64,000 bases of DNA from Pseudomonadota bacterium (lineage in GTDB: Bacteria > Pseudomonadota > Gammaproteobacteria > Burkholderiales > Rhodocyclaceae): positions 73,986 through 137,985 of the forward strand of contig JAFEDK010000019.1 in assembly GCA_018241665.1 (NCBI GenBank). The letters run 5' to 3'. Numbering within the stretch: the first letter of the stretch is position 1; every line of letters starts with the position of its first letter. The translations under genes and the position numbers were made by a program. The notes beneath the pieces were generated by a model that was not told where the DNA came from, did no database searches, and saw nothing but the letters and a program-made list of their open reading frames with translations. Positions 1-9,279 of the stretch are shown here, in pieces.

Positions 1-21
1 GCTGGGCCTGTGGGCTGGGCC

Positions 22-90
22 TGTGGGGGCGAATTCATTCGCCCACGGAGCTTGGCCAAGCGACCGAGGGCGAATGAATTCGCCCCCACA
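22..90. repeat. REP-pair-like palindrome, copy 1 of 5
   Basis: Perfect 23-bp inverted arms at 22-44 and 68-90 flank a 23-nt variable loop. Each arm contains the imperfect palindrome GGGCGAATTCATTCGCCC, so the unit is a palindrome of palindromes, like a REP pair (BIME). The same arms recur at 9280, 18354, 30971 and 32378, always between genes, while the loops differ. Confidence 0.9.
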
Positions 91-167
91 GTATCCCCCC
101 ACAGCATCATCTCGGCCTTCACCGCATCCGACGTCTCTCGCCTCCTGTGAGCTTCCAAGGCTGTCCG

Positions 168-776
168 CTATTTTCCGGCCAGCAGGCGCTTCAGGTCGGC
201 GACGATGGCAGCCGGCTTTTCGCCGTGCCTGACATACAGGCGCAGCCGCCCCTGGGGATCGAAGACGTAGGTGCCGGTGGAATGATCCACCGTGTAGCGG
301 CCGCCCTGCACATCCCCCTGCTTCTGGTAGAACACCTTGAAATCCCGGGCAACCGCCTGGGTCGTGGCGAGGTCGCCATACAAGCCGACGAAGCGTGAAT
401 CGAAGGCCGGCACGTACTGGGCAAGCAGTTCCTGGGTGTCCCGTTCCGGGTCGACAGTGATGAACAGCACCTGCACCCTGTCAGCGTCCGGCCCCAACTC
501 GCGCATCACCTGCGCCATGTTGAGCAGGTTGGTCGGACACACGTCCGGGCACTGGGTATAGCCGAAAAACAGGGTCACGACCTTGCCCTTGTAATCGGCC
601 AGCGTACGCACCTGCCCCCGGTGATCGGTCAATCTAAAACCATTTGCATAATTTGCACCCGTGATATCGGTGCCGATGAAGCCCTCACGCGGCCCTCCGC
701 CCCCCTCGGGGGAGCAGGCTGCCAGCAGTCCAAATGCTGCAAACGCAACAATGGTGCACCGCAAAAAAGCAAACAT
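168..776 (-). CDS. SCO1/SenC-family copper chaperone lipoprotein for cytochrome oxidase
   Basis: A 202-residue SCO protein, which in this family delivers copper to, or reduces, the CuA site of cytochrome oxidase subunit II on the periplasmic side of the membrane. The N-terminus is a lipoprotein signal with the lipobox LAAC (Cys21). The thioredoxin-like core carries the copper-binding CPDVCP motif (Cys76, Cys80) and the conserved distal histidine in VDHSTG (His165). Length is normal for the family. It is divergent from the cox operon and shares its ~130-bp promoter region, which fits a role in assembling that oxidase. Start ATG at 776 is preceded by GGAA. Confidence 0.93.
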   Translation of the reverse strand: MFAFLRCTIVAFAAFGLLAACSPEGGGGPREGFIGTDITGANYANGFRLTDHRGQVRTLADYKGKVVTLFFGYTQCPDVCPTNLLNMAQVMRELGPDADRVQVLFITVDPERDTQELLAQYVPAFDSRFVGLYGDLATTQAVARDFKVFYQKQGDVQGGRYTVDHSTGTYVFDPQGRLRLYVRHGEKPAAIVADLKRLLAGK

Positions 777-861
777 TTAAAAATTCCTTATACTTCAATT
801 AACTGCGTTTTGAAGAAGTGCACTGCAAAACACAGAGGCGATGCTACACTGCCCTCAGAAT

Positions 862-875
862 TTGATCTGCGTCAA
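862..875 (+). promoter_or_regulatory. FNR/ANR-like binding site upstream of the cox operon
   Basis: TTGATCTGCGTCAA matches the FNR/ANR consensus TTGAT-N4-ATCAA at 9 of 10 defined positions. It lies between the divergent SCO gene and the cox operon, 31 bp before the first + strand gene. A -10-like TACACT lies just upstream at 845-850; if that is the promoter, the box sits at the transcription start and would repress the oxidase when oxygen is low. Whether it activates or represses is inference. Confidence 0.6.
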
Positions 876-905
876 TAAGACGCGGACGGGCCTGGAGGAG
901 ACGCC

Positions 906-1379
906 ATGGCTATAACAATGAAAGAGGCAGCGGGCGCGCGATCCTGGATCGCGCGCCCCAACTGCTCCCTCACTCCCACACTGCGTCGCGGCCTGATCGC
1001 CCTGATCCTCGCCGCCAGCCTCATCACCAGCACGGCCTTCCTGTTGGCCGGCGCATGGCTGGTATTGCCCTTCGCCGGCATCGAACTCTTCCTGCTTTTC
1101 CTGGCCCTGCGCGCCATCGACCGCCAGGCCTCCGACTACGAATCCATCCGTCTCGACGACGACAGCCTGGTCGTTTCGACCCGCCAGTCTGCCGCCTCGT
1201 TCAGCCGGCGCTTCCAGACCGCCTGGGCCCGCGTCACGCTGGAGCCCGATGACGGGCGCGAACCACTGGTGTGCATCCGCGCCCACGGGCACAGCGCCCA
1301 CGTGGGGCGCCTGCTGACACCCGACCAGCGCAGACAGCTTTTCTCGGATCTATCCAGCCGACTCGCCAGACCTCATTAG
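906..1379 (+). CDS. DUF2244 membrane protein at the head of the cox operon
   Basis: 157-residue integral membrane protein of the DUF2244 type. Two adjacent hydrophobic segments lie at about residues 28-68, followed by a soluble C-terminal domain with alternating hydrophobic strands. Genes of this family are often found beside cytochrome oxidase genes, as here, 42 bp ahead of coxB in the same direction, but no biochemical role is established. Start: ATG at 906 follows CTGGAGGAGACGCC, a good ribosome binding site. Function is inferred from position only. Confidence 0.8.
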   Translation: MAITMKEAAGARSWIARPNCSLTPTLRRGLIALILAASLITSTAFLLAGAWLVLPFAGIELFLLFLALRAIDRQASDYESIRLDDDSLVVSTRQSAASFSRRFQTAWARVTLEPDDGREPLVCIRAHGHSAHVGRLLTPDQRRQLFSDLSSRLARPH

Positions 1380-1421
1380 CCACCGCGGGTCCGATCATCC
1401 CACGAAAAGAGAGGTAGAGAC

Positions 1422-2597
1422 TTGAGCCCAACCGTCCCCCGCTCCCAGGCCAGACTTCTCGCTGCACTCGGCCTCCTGTTCGTCTCCGGCTCAGCTCTCG
1501 CCGACTTCACGTGGAACTTCCCCAAACCGGTCACCCCGATCGGGCGCGACACGCTATCGATGCACAACCAGTTCATGATCATCATCACGGTGCTGTTCGT
1601 GGTGGTGTTCGGGATCATGGTGTATTCGATGATCGCCCATCGCAAGAGCGTCGGCGCCCAGCCGGCCCGCTTCAGCGGCCCGCGCGGCGCCTTGCAGTGG
1701 TTCTGGGTGCTGGTGCCCTTCGCGATCCTGCTCTTCATCGACTTCGTGTTGATGGGCATTCCGGCCTTCCACGCGGTGATCGACATGGAGGACACCCGCA
1801 CCAAGGCCGACATGGTGCTCAAGGTGACCGGCATGCAGTGGAAGTGGCAGTACGAATACCCGGACTCCGGCGTCAAATACATCAGCACCCTGACCACGCC
1901 CCGCGAGCAGATCGAGGGCAAGGAGGCCAAGGGCGAGCACTACCTGCTCGAAGTGGACAACCCGGTGGTGCTGCCGATCGGCAAGAAGGTGCGCATCCTG
2001 CTCACCTCCACCGATGTGATCCACACCTGGTGGGTGCCCCAGTTCGGCGTCAAGCGTGACGCGATCCCCGGCTTCCTGCGGGAAACCTGGGTACGCATCG
2101 AGGAGCCCGGCATCTACCGCGGTCAGTGCGCCGAGCTGTGCGGCAAGGACCACGGCTTCATGCCGGTGGTCGTCAAGGCCGTGCCGGAAGCCGAATACGT
2201 CGCTTGGGTGGGCCAGAAGAAAGCCGAACTGGCCGCCGCGGCCGCCAGTGGAGACCGCACCTGGTCCCGCGACGAGCTGATGGCCCACGGCAAGGAAACC
2301 TACGACAAGATCTGCGCGGCCTGCCACCAGCCCACCGGCCAGGGCCTGCCGCCGGCCTTCCCGGCGCTGGCCGGCAGCAAGATCGTCAATGGTCCGCTGC
2401 TGTCGCCGGACGGCAAGCTGATCCCCGACAGCCACGTGGACCGGGTCATGAATGGCAAGGCCGGCACGGCCATGCAAGCCTTCAAGACGACCCTGTCCGA
2501 TGCCGACCTTGCCGCCGTCATCACCTACGAGCGCAACAGCTTCGGCAACACCAAGGGCGACATGATCCAGCCCGCCCAGATCAAGGCCCTTCGCTGA
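1422..2597 (+). CDS. coxB: cytochrome c oxidase subunit II with fused C-terminal cytochrome c (caa3-like)
   Basis: 391-residue subunit II. It has an N-terminal signal/transmembrane hairpin (two hydrophobic stretches within ~residues 8-115), then the cupredoxin CuA domain with the binuclear copper ligands in CAELCGKDHGFM (Cys236, Cys240, His244, Met247). A C-terminal cytochrome c domain follows, with the haem-binding motif CAACH (Cys298, Cys301, His302) and a likely axial methionine at 351. The fusion makes this a caa3-type oxidase, accepting electrons through its own haem c. Start is a TTG at 1422 behind GAGAGGTAGAGA; no better in-frame start precedes the signal sequence. First structural gene of the operon, 10 bp from coxA. 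Confidence 0.96.
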   Translation: MSPTVPRSQARLLAALGLLFVSGSALADFTWNFPKPVTPIGRDTLSMHNQFMIIITVLFVVVFGIMVYSMIAHRKSVGAQPARFSGPRGALQWFWVLVPFAILLFIDFVLMGIPAFHAVIDMEDTRTKADMVLKVTGMQWKWQYEYPDSGVKYISTLTTPREQIEGKEAKGEHYLLEVDNPVVLPIGKKVRILLTSTDVIHTWWVPQFGVKRDAIPGFLRETWVRIEEPGIYRGQCAELCGKDHGFMPVVVKAVPEAEYVAWVGQKKAELAAAAASGDRTWSRDELMAHGKETYDKICAACHQPTGQGLPPAFPALAGSKIVNGPLLSPDGKLIPDSHVDRVMNGKAGTAMQAFKTTLSDADLAAVITYERNSFGNTKGDMIQPAQIKALR

Positions 2598-2607
2598 GGA
2601 GTCCCGC

Positions 2608-4206
2608 ATGAACACCGCGTCCCATGCCCTCGACCACCATGATGGCCACCATCCCGCCGGTCTGCTGCGCTGGCTGACCACCACCAACCACAAGGACATC
2701 GGCACGATGTACCTCACCTTCTCCCTGCTGATGTTCTTCGTCGGCGGGGCGATGATCCTCGGGGTACGCGCCGAATTGTTCCAGCCCGGTCTGCAGCTGA
2801 TGAAACCGGAGTTCTTCAACCAGCTGATCGGCGTGCATGCGCTGGTGATGATCTTCGCGGCGCTGATGCCGGCCGCCACCGGCTTCGCCAACTGGATGAT
2901 CCCGCTGATGATCGGCGCACCGGACATGGCCCTGCCGCGCCTCAACAACTGGGGCTTCTGGCTGCTGCCGCCGGCCGCGCTGCTGCTGACAATGCCCTTC
3001 TTCCTGGCCCTGTTCGGCATCGGCGACGGCGCCGTCGCCACCGGCTGGACGCTCTACGCGCCGCTGTCCGTGCAGGGCGGCATCGGGGTGGATTTCGCGA
3101 TCTTCTCGATCCACATCCTCGGCATCAGCTCGATCATGGGCTCGATCAACATCATCGCCACCATCCTCAACATGCGCGCCCCCGGCATGACGCTGATGAA
3201 GATGCCGCTGTTCTGCTGGGGCTGGCTGGTCACCGCGGTGCTGCTGATCATCACCCTGCCGGTGCTCGCCGGCGGCGTGACCATGCTGCTCACCGACCGC
3301 CACTTCGACACCCATTTCTTCAACGCCGCCGGCGGCGGCGACCCGATCCTGTTCCAGCACCTGTTCTGGTTCTTCGGCCACCCGGAGGTGTACATCCTGC
3401 TGCTGCCGGTGTGGGGCCTGATGCCCCATGTACTGTCCACCTTCACCCGCAAACCCATCTATGGCCATACCGCCCAAGTATGGTCTTTCATCGCCATCGG
3501 CGTGCTGGGCCTGATCGTGTGGGCTCACCACTTCCTCACCTCCGGCCTGCCGGTTCCGGCCCTGCTGTACTTCATGTACAGCACCATGTCGATCTCGCTG
3601 CCGCTGGCGGTGCTGTTCTTCTGCTGGATCGCCACCATGTGGCGCGGCGCGATGAGCTTCGAGACGCCGATGCTGTTCGCCCTCGGCTTCATCGTGCTGT
3701 TCGGCATCGCCGGCCTGACCGGCCTCGTGCTGGCCGACGTGGCCGCCGACGCCCAGTACCACCACAGCTACTTCGTGGTGGCCCACTTCCACTACGCGCT
3801 GTTCGCCGGCGGCATCATGGGCGTGATGACCGGCGTGTACTACTGGCTGCCCAAATGGACCGGCCACATGTACAGCGAGAAGCTCGGCAAGCTGCACTTC
3901 TGGCTGACCGTGATCAGCTTCAACTTTACCTTCATGCCCCAGTTTTTCCTGGGGCTCGCCGGCATGCCCCGGCGCATTCCCGACTACGCATTGCAGTTCG
4001 CCGAATTCAATGCCATATCCACTGTAGGGGCCTTCGCGCTGGGCCTGTCGCAATTGATCTTCGCCTACAACGTGTGGCGCTGCGTGAAAGGCGGCGACAA
4101 GGCGACCGACCGGGTGTGGGAAGGCACCGAGGGGCTGGAATGGGAACTCAGCTCCCCGCCGCCCCACCACTCCTGGGAAACCCAGCCCGTCATCAAGGCG
4201 GGCTGA
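2608..4206 (+). CDS. coxA: cytochrome c oxidase subunit I
   Basis: 532-residue haem-copper oxidase catalytic subunit with the usual twelve transmembrane segments. CuB ligand His258 and the cross-linked Tyr262 are in the GHPEVY motif, the other CuB histidines are at 307-308, and the haem a3/haem a ligands are in AHFHY (His393, His395). This is the A-type (mitochondrial-like) signature: it reduces oxygen to water and pumps protons in the inner membrane. It follows coxB by 10 bp with GAGGAG before the ATG. Confidence 0.97.
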   Translation: MNTASHALDHHDGHHPAGLLRWLTTTNHKDIGTMYLTFSLLMFFVGGAMILGVRAELFQPGLQLMKPEFFNQLIGVHALVMIFAALMPAATGFANWMIPLMIGAPDMALPRLNNWGFWLLPPAALLLTMPFFLALFGIGDGAVATGWTLYAPLSVQGGIGVDFAIFSIHILGISSIMGSINIIATILNMRAPGMTLMKMPLFCWGWLVTAVLLIITLPVLAGGVTMLLTDRHFDTHFFNAAGGGDPILFQHLFWFFGHPEVYILLLPVWGLMPHVLSTFTRKPIYGHTAQVWSFIAIGVLGLIVWAHHFLTSGLPVPALLYFMYSTMSISLPLAVLFFCWIATMWRGAMSFETPMLFALGFIVLFGIAGLTGLVLADVAADAQYHHSYFVVAHFHYALFAGGIMGVMTGVYYWLPKWTGHMYSEKLGKLHFWLTVISFNFTFMPQFFLGLAGMPRRIPDYALQFAEFNAISTVGAFALGLSQLIFAYNVWRCVKGGDKATDRVWEGTEGLEWELSSPPPHHSWETQPVIKAG

Positions 4207-4223
4207 TCAAGTAGGAGGACATC

Positions 4224-4340
4224 ATGCATTTCACGTCCGATGACCTGGCCGAGCGCCGTCGCGCTTCGTCACGCTTCGCCTGGATACTCGGCGCCATCGC
4301 GCTGGGTCTGTACCTGATCGGCTTCCTGATCGAGCGCTGA
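4224..4340 (+). CDS. 38-residue single-pass cytochrome oxidase small assembly protein
   Basis: A very short gene: ATG at 4224 preceded by AGGAGGACATC, stop at 4338-4340. The product has a charged N-terminus (DLAERRR), one transmembrane helix (about residues 19-36) and ends in ER. Tiny membrane proteins in exactly this slot between coxA and ctaG are common in betaproteobacterial cox operons and are called CoxD or cytochrome oxidase small assembly protein. The strong ribosome binding site and 8-bp gap to ctaG support translation; the specific role is inferred from position. Confidence 0.8.
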   Translation: MHFTSDDLAERRRASSRFAWILGAIALGLYLIGFLIER

Positions 4341-4347
4341 CACCGCC

Positions 4348-4905
4348 ATGCGGGAAGCCGCCCTCAATCCGCCGCCGCACCGGCACGGCAGGCTGGTCAT
4401 CCGCCTGTTGCTGGTGGCGGCGGCCTTCTTCGCCTTCGGCTTTGCGCTGGTACCGCTCTACGACACCCTGTGCCGTGCGGTGGGCTTCAACGGCAAAACC
4501 TTGAAGGACGCCATCCAGGCCAAAGACGTACCGCCGAGCGCGGTGAATTACGCCCGCAACCTGGGCGTTCAATTCACCTCCACGCTGATGCCCGGCCTGC
4601 CGTGGGAGATCCGCCCCCTCGAGCCGTCCATCGAGCTCCACCCCGGCGAACTGCGCACCACCCGCTTCCTGGTCCGCAATCTGTCCGACCAGACCATCGT
4701 CGGCCAGGCCGTGCCCAGCGTGTCGCCGACCGTGGCAGCACGCCATTTCCGCAAGCTCGACTGCTTCTGCTTCAAGCAACAGACCCTCGCCCCCGGCGAA
4801 AGCCGCGAAATGGCCCTGACCTTCGTCGTCGATGGCGACATCGGCGAGGAGATCAGTGAGCTGACGCTGGCCTACGCCTTCTTCCCGGCACCGAATCCTA
4901 ACTAG
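4348..4905 (+). CDS. ctaG: cytochrome c oxidase assembly protein CtaG (Cox11)
   Basis: 185-residue Cox11-family copper chaperone that delivers copper to the CuB centre of subunit I. One N-terminal membrane anchor (about residues 17-38) is followed by a periplasmic immunoglobulin-like domain containing the copper-binding CFCF motif within LDCFCFKQQ. Length is normal. It sits between coxA and coxC in the expected order, 7 bp after the small upstream gene. Confidence 0.95.
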   Translation: MREAALNPPPHRHGRLVIRLLLVAAAFFAFGFALVPLYDTLCRAVGFNGKTLKDAIQAKDVPPSAVNYARNLGVQFTSTLMPGLPWEIRPLEPSIELHPGELRTTRFLVRNLSDQTIVGQAVPSVSPTVAARHFRKLDCFCFKQQTLAPGESREMALTFVVDGDIGEEISELTLAYAFFPAPNPN

Positions 4906-4915
4906 GGAGTCCGCC

Positions 4916-5788
4916 TTGCACGCCTCGCACGCCAACTCCGCCGCGCCCCACGCCGGCCATTACTACGTGCCCCAGCCGAGCCTCTACCCGGTCTTCCTGT
5001 CGGGCGGCATGTTCCTGCTGGCGCTGGGCTTCATCCTGCTGATGAACAAGTTCGCGCCGGGGCCGTGGGTGATGGCCGGCGGTTCGGCGGTGATCATCTT
5101 CGTGCTGTTCAAGTGGTTCGGCGCGGTGATCGCCGAAAACCAGCGCGGCGCCTACACCGACTGGGAGGACAAGTCCTTCCGCCAGGGCATGGTGTGGTTC
5201 ATCGGCTCTGAGGTGATGTTCTTCGCGGCCTTCTTCGGCGCGCTGTTCTACTGCCGCAACATCTCGGTGCCGGCCCTCGCCCACATGGACCCGGCCTTCA
5301 CGCTGTACAAGGACTTCACCGCCGCCTGGCCGACCGCCGGCCCGAAGGGCGCCCCCTTCACGCCGATGGGCGCCTGGGGCATCCCGGCGATCAACACGGC
5401 GCTGCTGCTGAGCTCCGGCGTCACGCTGACCTTTGCCCACTGGGGCCTGATGAAGGGCTCCCGCAGCCAGCTCAACCTGGGCCTGATCCTCACCGTGCTG
5501 CTCGGCGTGATCTTCCTCGGCTTCCAGGCCTACGAATACCACCACGCCTACACCGAGATGGGCCTGACAATGGGCGCCGGCGTGTATGGCGCCACCTTCT
5601 TCATGCTGACCGGCTTCCACGGTTTCCACGTCACGCTCGGCGCGATCATGCTGGCCGTCGTCACCGGCCGCTGCCTGGCCGGGCACTTCGACGCCAAACG
5701 CCACTTCGCCTTCGAAGCGGTGGCCTGGTACTGGCACTTCGTGGATGTGGTGTGGCTGCTGCTGTTCGTCGTGGTCTATTGGCTCTAG
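4916..5788 (+). CDS. coxC: cytochrome c oxidase subunit III
   Basis: 290-residue multi-pass subunit III of the aa3/caa3 oxidase, with seven hydrophobic segments and the family stretches GSEVMFF, HGFHV and AWYWHFVDVVWLLLF near the C-terminus. Start is a TTG at 4916 behind TAGGGAGTCCGCC; the next in-frame ATG would remove the conserved first segment. Its last bases overlap by 4 bp the end of the convergent DUF2909 gene. Confidence 0.95.
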   Translation: MHASHANSAAPHAGHYYVPQPSLYPVFLSGGMFLLALGFILLMNKFAPGPWVMAGGSAVIIFVLFKWFGAVIAENQRGAYTDWEDKSFRQGMVWFIGSEVMFFAAFFGALFYCRNISVPALAHMDPAFTLYKDFTAAWPTAGPKGAPFTPMGAWGIPAINTALLLSSGVTLTFAHWGLMKGSRSQLNLGLILTVLLGVIFLGFQAYEYHHAYTEMGLTMGAGVYGATFFMLTGFHGFHVTLGAIMLAVVTGRCLAGHFDAKRHFAFEAVAWYWHFVDVVWLLLFVVVYWL

Positions 5789-5979
5789 CGCCCCACGGCG
5801 CCGAAATGCCAGGCCAGCAGCAGGCCGAGAAAGAGCAAAAGGGAGAGGGAGACGCGCAAGGTGAGCGCCCGCACAACCCGGTCGCCATTGCCCCTGTCGC
5901 GATAAAGGAAGAACAAGCCCGAAAAGAGGCTGCCGACCACCAGCAACAGCATGAACACCACGGCCAACTTGAATGCCAC
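5785..5979 (-). CDS. DUF2909 twin-transmembrane small protein
   Basis: 64-residue protein made almost wholly of two transmembrane helices (AFKLAVVFMLLLVVGSLFSG and ALTLRVSLSLLLFLGLLLAW) joined by a charged loop RDRGNGDR. This is the DUF2909/twin transmembrane family commonly found between coxC and surf1. GTG at 5979 is chosen because GGGGAGC precedes it and extension upstream adds only arginine-rich sequence antisense to surf1. It is encoded opposite to the oxidase genes, overlapping coxC by 4 bp. Confidence 0.8.
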   Translation of the reverse strand: MAFKLAVVFMLLLVVGSLFSGLFFLYRDRGNGDRVVRALTLRVSLSLLLFLGLLLAWHFGAVGR

Positions 5980-6739
5980 AGCCCGCTCCCCGAACCCGGT
6001 TCGCAGATTGTGCGCCGGCGTCCGGGCCATCACAAGCGGCCGCCGCTTCCGCCCCTCGGTGTGGGGCGGCGTGCTCGCGCTGGCCGTCGCCGCCGGCTGC
6101 CTCCAGCTCGGCAACTGGCAGTACGGCAAGGCCGAACGCAAGCAGGCTGCCCAGGCCGTGCTCGACCAGCGCAGCACCGACGCGCCGGTCAGCCTTGGCA
6201 GCACGCCGATGGATGCCGACAGTCTGCGCTCGCGGCCGGTGCTGATCCGTGGCCGCTTCGAGACCGAACGCCAGTTCCTCGTCGATAACCGCATCTATCG
6301 GGAACAGGCCGGCTACCACGTGATTACACCCTTCCACATCGACGGCGGCAACATGCGTGTACTGGTGAACCGCGGCTGGATTCCGGCTTCCGCCCGCCAC
6401 GCAGACATTCCACAGGTGGATACGCCGAGCGGCCCGCTGGAGCTGCGCGGCACCGCCGTCGTACCGGGCACCCGCTTCTTCACGCTGGGCGGCGATGACA
6501 GCAGCAACTGGCAGCCGGTCTGGCAGAACCTCGACCTGGCCCGCTTCGCCCGACTCGCGCTGTGGCCGGTGCAGCCGGTGGTGGTGCAGTTGGATGCCGC
6601 CGCGCCGGCCGGCTTCGTGCGCGACTGGCCGCGCCCGGACGAGCGTCTCGAACGCCATCTTTCCTACGCTTACCAGTGGTACGGCTTCGCCGCCTCCGCA
6701 GTGCTGATCTGGCTGGCCCTCGGCTGGAGGCGCCGCTGA
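5951..6739 (+). CDS. SURF1-family cytochrome oxidase assembly protein
   Basis: Up to 262 residues, SURF1 family, which helps insert haem a into subunit I. Two membrane helices bracket a periplasmic domain: one near residues 38-58 ending in LGNWQ and one at the C-terminus (WYGFAASAVLIWLAL). Family stretches VNRGWIP and the C-terminal YQWYGFA are present. The 5' end is uncertain: the ATG at 5951 overlaps the start of the opposite-strand DUF2909 gene, and a TTG at 6008 or a nearby codon may be used instead. Downstream gene overlaps by one base. Confidence 0.9.
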   Translation: MNTTANLNATARSPNPVRRLCAGVRAITSGRRFRPSVWGGVLALAVAAGCLQLGNWQYGKAERKQAAQAVLDQRSTDAPVSLGSTPMDADSLRSRPVLIRGRFETERQFLVDNRIYREQAGYHVITPFHIDGGNMRVLVNRGWIPASARHADIPQVDTPSGPLELRGTAVVPGTRFFTLGGDDSSNWQPVWQNLDLARFARLALWPVQPVVVQLDAAAPAGFVRDWPRPDERLERHLSYAYQWYGFAASAVLIWLALGWRRR

Positions 6740-7293
6740 TGCGCCGCTACCGCCCGCTGCTATTGATCCTGGCCCTGCTGCTGATGCCCTTCGCGGTCGG
6801 CGCCGGGCTGTATGCCTGGGGCTGGCACCCAGACCAGCCCGGCAACCATGGCGAATTGCTGTCGCCGCCGCGCCCCCTGCCGGCCCTCGCCGACGCCGCC
6901 GGCCAGCCCCTCGGCAAACAGGACTTCGACGGCCACTGGAGCCTGGTGGTCGCCGGCCCCGGCCCCTGCGACGCGGCCTGCCGCGACTGGATCGTCGCCA
7001 CCCGCCAGATCCACGTCGCCCTCTACAAGCAGATGCCGCGAGTCCAGCGCACCTGGCTGTCCGACCAGGCTGCGCCCGACATCACCCCCCTGCACGCCAT
7101 GCAGCCCGACCTGCATGCCGCGGTGGCGCGCAGCGCCGCCGCCCGCGCAGCTTTCGACCTGGATGGGCAGGGGCACCGGGTGTACGTGGTGGACCCGCTC
7201 GGCAAGATCATCCTGCGCTACGCCCCCGACGCCGACCCGCGCAACATCCTGAAGGACATGGAACGCCTGCTCCGCTACGCCTGGGCCGGCTGA
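6739..7293 (+). CDS. membrane-anchored thioredoxin-like protein of the cox cluster
   Basis: 184 residues; one N-terminal transmembrane anchor (about 7-27) and a periplasmic domain. The domain resembles a degenerate SCO/thioredoxin fold: [12 protein letters not shown] gives a CxxxC pair in the place where SCO proteins hold copper, and the C-terminal [20 protein letters not shown] resembles the SCO strand VFDPQGRLRLYVRHG. No histidine is seen in the usual SCO position. It overlaps the surf1 stop (TGATG) and precedes ctaB, so a part in oxidase assembly is likely, but not shown. Confidence 0.75.
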   Translation: MRRYRPLLLILALLLMPFAVGAGLYAWGWHPDQPGNHGELLSPPRPLPALADAAGQPLGKQDFDGHWSLVVAGPGPCDAACRDWIVATRQIHVALYKQMPRVQRTWLSDQAAPDITPLHAMQPDLHAAVARSAAARAAFDLDGQGHRVYVVDPLGKIILRYAPDADPRNILKDMERLLRYAWAG

Positions 7294-7318
7294 CAACGCA
7301 TCCCCCGGAGAGACCACG

Positions 7319-8218
7319 ATGCCGACGACCTTCCGCAGCACCGCCGCCCCCGCTCCTCTCGGCCTGCGCCTCGGCGCCTTCCTGACCCAGTGCAAACCGC
7401 GGGTGAACAGCCTGATCGTGTTCACCGCACTGATCGGCATGTTCCTCGCCGTACCCGGCTGGCCGCCAGCCGGCCGGATGCTCGCCGCCACCGTCGGCAT
7501 CGCACTGGTGGCCGGCGCCGCCGCGGCGATCAACTGCCTGGTGGAGCGGACCATCGACGCCCGCATGGCGCGCACCCGCGGCCGCCCGCTGCCGCTGGGG
7601 CTGATCAGCCCGACGGAAACCCTCGGCCTGGCCTGCCTGACTGGCGGCAGCGGCCTGTGGTTGCTGCATGTGGCGGTCAATCCGCTGACCATGTGGCTGA
7701 CCCTCGCCACCTTTCTCGGCTACGCCATCGTTTACACCGTGATCCTGAAACCGGCCACACCGATGAACATCGTCATCGGCGGCGCTTCCGGCGCCATGCC
7801 ACCGGTGCTCGGCTGGGCGGCGATGACCGACAGCATCGGCCTGCCAGCGCTGGCCCTGTTCCTCATCATCTTCCTGTGGACACCGCCTCACTTCTGGGCG
7901 CTGGCCTGCTACCGGCGCGAGGAATACGCCCGCGCCGGGCTGCCGATGCTGCCGGTCAGCCATGGCGTGGCGCTGACCTGCCTGCACATCCTGCTGTACA
8001 CCGTACTGCTGGCGGCGGTGTCTTACCTGCCGTGCACGCTGGGTCTGTCCGGCGCTGTCTATGCGGCGCTGGTCAGCCTGCTCAACCTGGGCTACCTGCG
8101 GGAGGCCTGGGTCCTGTGGCGCGATTACTCGGATGCCCGTGCGCGGCACGCCTTCCGCTATTCGCTGATCTACCTTACCGGCCTGTTCGCGGCCCTCTTC
8201 CTGGATCGGCTGGCATGA
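7319..8218 (+). CDS. ctaB: protohaem IX farnesyltransferase (haem O synthase)
   Basis: 299-residue UbiA-superfamily prenyltransferase that converts haem B to haem O by adding a farnesyl group. About eight or nine transmembrane helices. The first aspartate-rich-type motif is represented by [21 protein letters not shown], the family signature for CtaB, and the second loop by [11 protein letters not shown]. It follows a GGAGAGACC ribosome binding site and overlaps ctaA by four bases (ATGA), so haem O and haem A synthesis are translationally coupled. Confidence 0.96.
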   Translation: MPTTFRSTAAPAPLGLRLGAFLTQCKPRVNSLIVFTALIGMFLAVPGWPPAGRMLAATVGIALVAGAAAAINCLVERTIDARMARTRGRPLPLGLISPTETLGLACLTGGSGLWLLHVAVNPLTMWLTLATFLGYAIVYTVILKPATPMNIVIGGASGAMPPVLGWAAMTDSIGLPALALFLIIFLWTPPHFWALACYRREEYARAGLPMLPVSHGVALTCLHILLYTVLLAAVSYLPCTLGLSGAVYAALVSLLNLGYLREAWVLWRDYSDARARHAFRYSLIYLTGLFAALFLDRLA

Positions 8219-9276
8219 GGGCGCACCCGTCCGGCCGGCGTAGCCTCGCCATCCTCGCCTTCCTGCTCGCCCTGGTGGTGGTTTCTCTCGGCGCCTGGGT
8301 ACGCCTGTCCGATGCCGGCCTCGGCTGCCCGGACTGGCCCGGCTGCTATGGTCATCTTGTCGGCGTGCCGGAACGCGCCCATGAAGTAAGCGCCGCGGAA
8401 ACGGCCTTCGGCCAGCGCGTGGAAGCCGGCAAAGCCTGGAAGGAAATGATCCACCGCTACGCCGCCGGTACGCTGGGCCTGTGCATCGCCGGCCTGGCCG
8501 TGCTCGGCTGGCGGCAACGCGCCACGCGCAGGCCAACGCTTGAGCTGGCCCTACTCGGCGTGGTCGTGCTGCAAGCCACGCTCGGCATGCTCACAGTCAC
8601 CCAATTGCTGAAACCGGTGATCGTCACCGGCCACCTGCTCGGCGGCATGACAACCCTGGCGCTGCTCGCCACCCTCGTGCTGCGGGACGGTCGCGGCTTC
8701 CGTCCAGCGACGACCACCAACACCGGCCTGCAGGCGCACGCCATCGCCGCACTGGCCACCGTCGTCATTCAGATCGCCCTCGGCGGCTGGGTCAGCAGCA
8801 ACTACGCAGCTGCCATCTGCCCGGACTTTCCAAGCTGCCAGGGCAGCTTCAACCCGGCGCTGGATTTCCACCACGCCTTTACGCTGGACCGGGAACTGGG
8901 CATCACCGCCAGCGGCGCCCTACTGCCAGCCAGCGCCTTGACCGCCATCCACTGGACCCATCGCCTGTTCGCCGGCGTGGTGCTGCTGGTTGCCGGCAGC
9001 CTCGGCCTGCGCCTCCTGGCCCATCGAAACAGCCGCGGATCCGGTTTCGCGCTACTCGGCGCCCTGGGTCTGCAGATCGGGCTGGGCATCGCCAACGTGC
9101 TGCTGCAACTGCCACTGCCGCTGGCCGTCGCCCACAACACCGGCGCCGCACTGCTGCTATGCGTCACGCTGGCCGTGCTCCTGCCCCTTTTGCAGAACAA
9201 AAAAGCCCACCACCGGCAACCGGCAGCAGGCTTTCCTCGACGTTTCGACAAGCTGGATACGGAATCGGCACACTGA
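8215..9276 (+). CDS. ctaA: haem A synthase
   Basis: 353 residues, starting at the ATG that overlaps the ctaB stop. CtaA/COX15 family: oxidises haem O to haem A in the membrane. Eight hydrophobic helices in two related halves; conserved histidines in [22 protein letters not shown] and AHNTGAA are the expected haem ligands. The first extracytoplasmic loop has the cysteine pair in [10 protein letters not shown] and the second half [10 protein letters not shown]. Unusually it lies after ctaB. The gene stops three bases before a palindromic repeat. Confidence 0.95.
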   Translation: MRAHPSGRRSLAILAFLLALVVVSLGAWVRLSDAGLGCPDWPGCYGHLVGVPERAHEVSAAETAFGQRVEAGKAWKEMIHRYAAGTLGLCIAGLAVLGWRQRATRRPTLELALLGVVVLQATLGMLTVTQLLKPVIVTGHLLGGMTTLALLATLVLRDGRGFRPATTTNTGLQAHAIAALATVVIQIALGGWVSSNYAAAICPDFPSCQGSFNPALDFHHAFTLDRELGITASGALLPASALTAIHWTHRLFAGVVLLVAGSLGLRLLAHRNSRGSGFALLGALGLQIGLGIANVLLQLPLPLAVAHNTGAALLLCVTLAVLLPLLQNKKAHHRQPAAGFPRRFDKLDTESAH

Positions 9277-9279
9277 ATC

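Noticed and set aside
5785-6294. A longer 169-residue version of the DUF2909 gene
   Set aside because: The extra N-terminal ~105 residues are arginine/proline-rich antisense of surf1. The GTG at 5979 has a good ribosome binding site and gives the normal two-helix protein.
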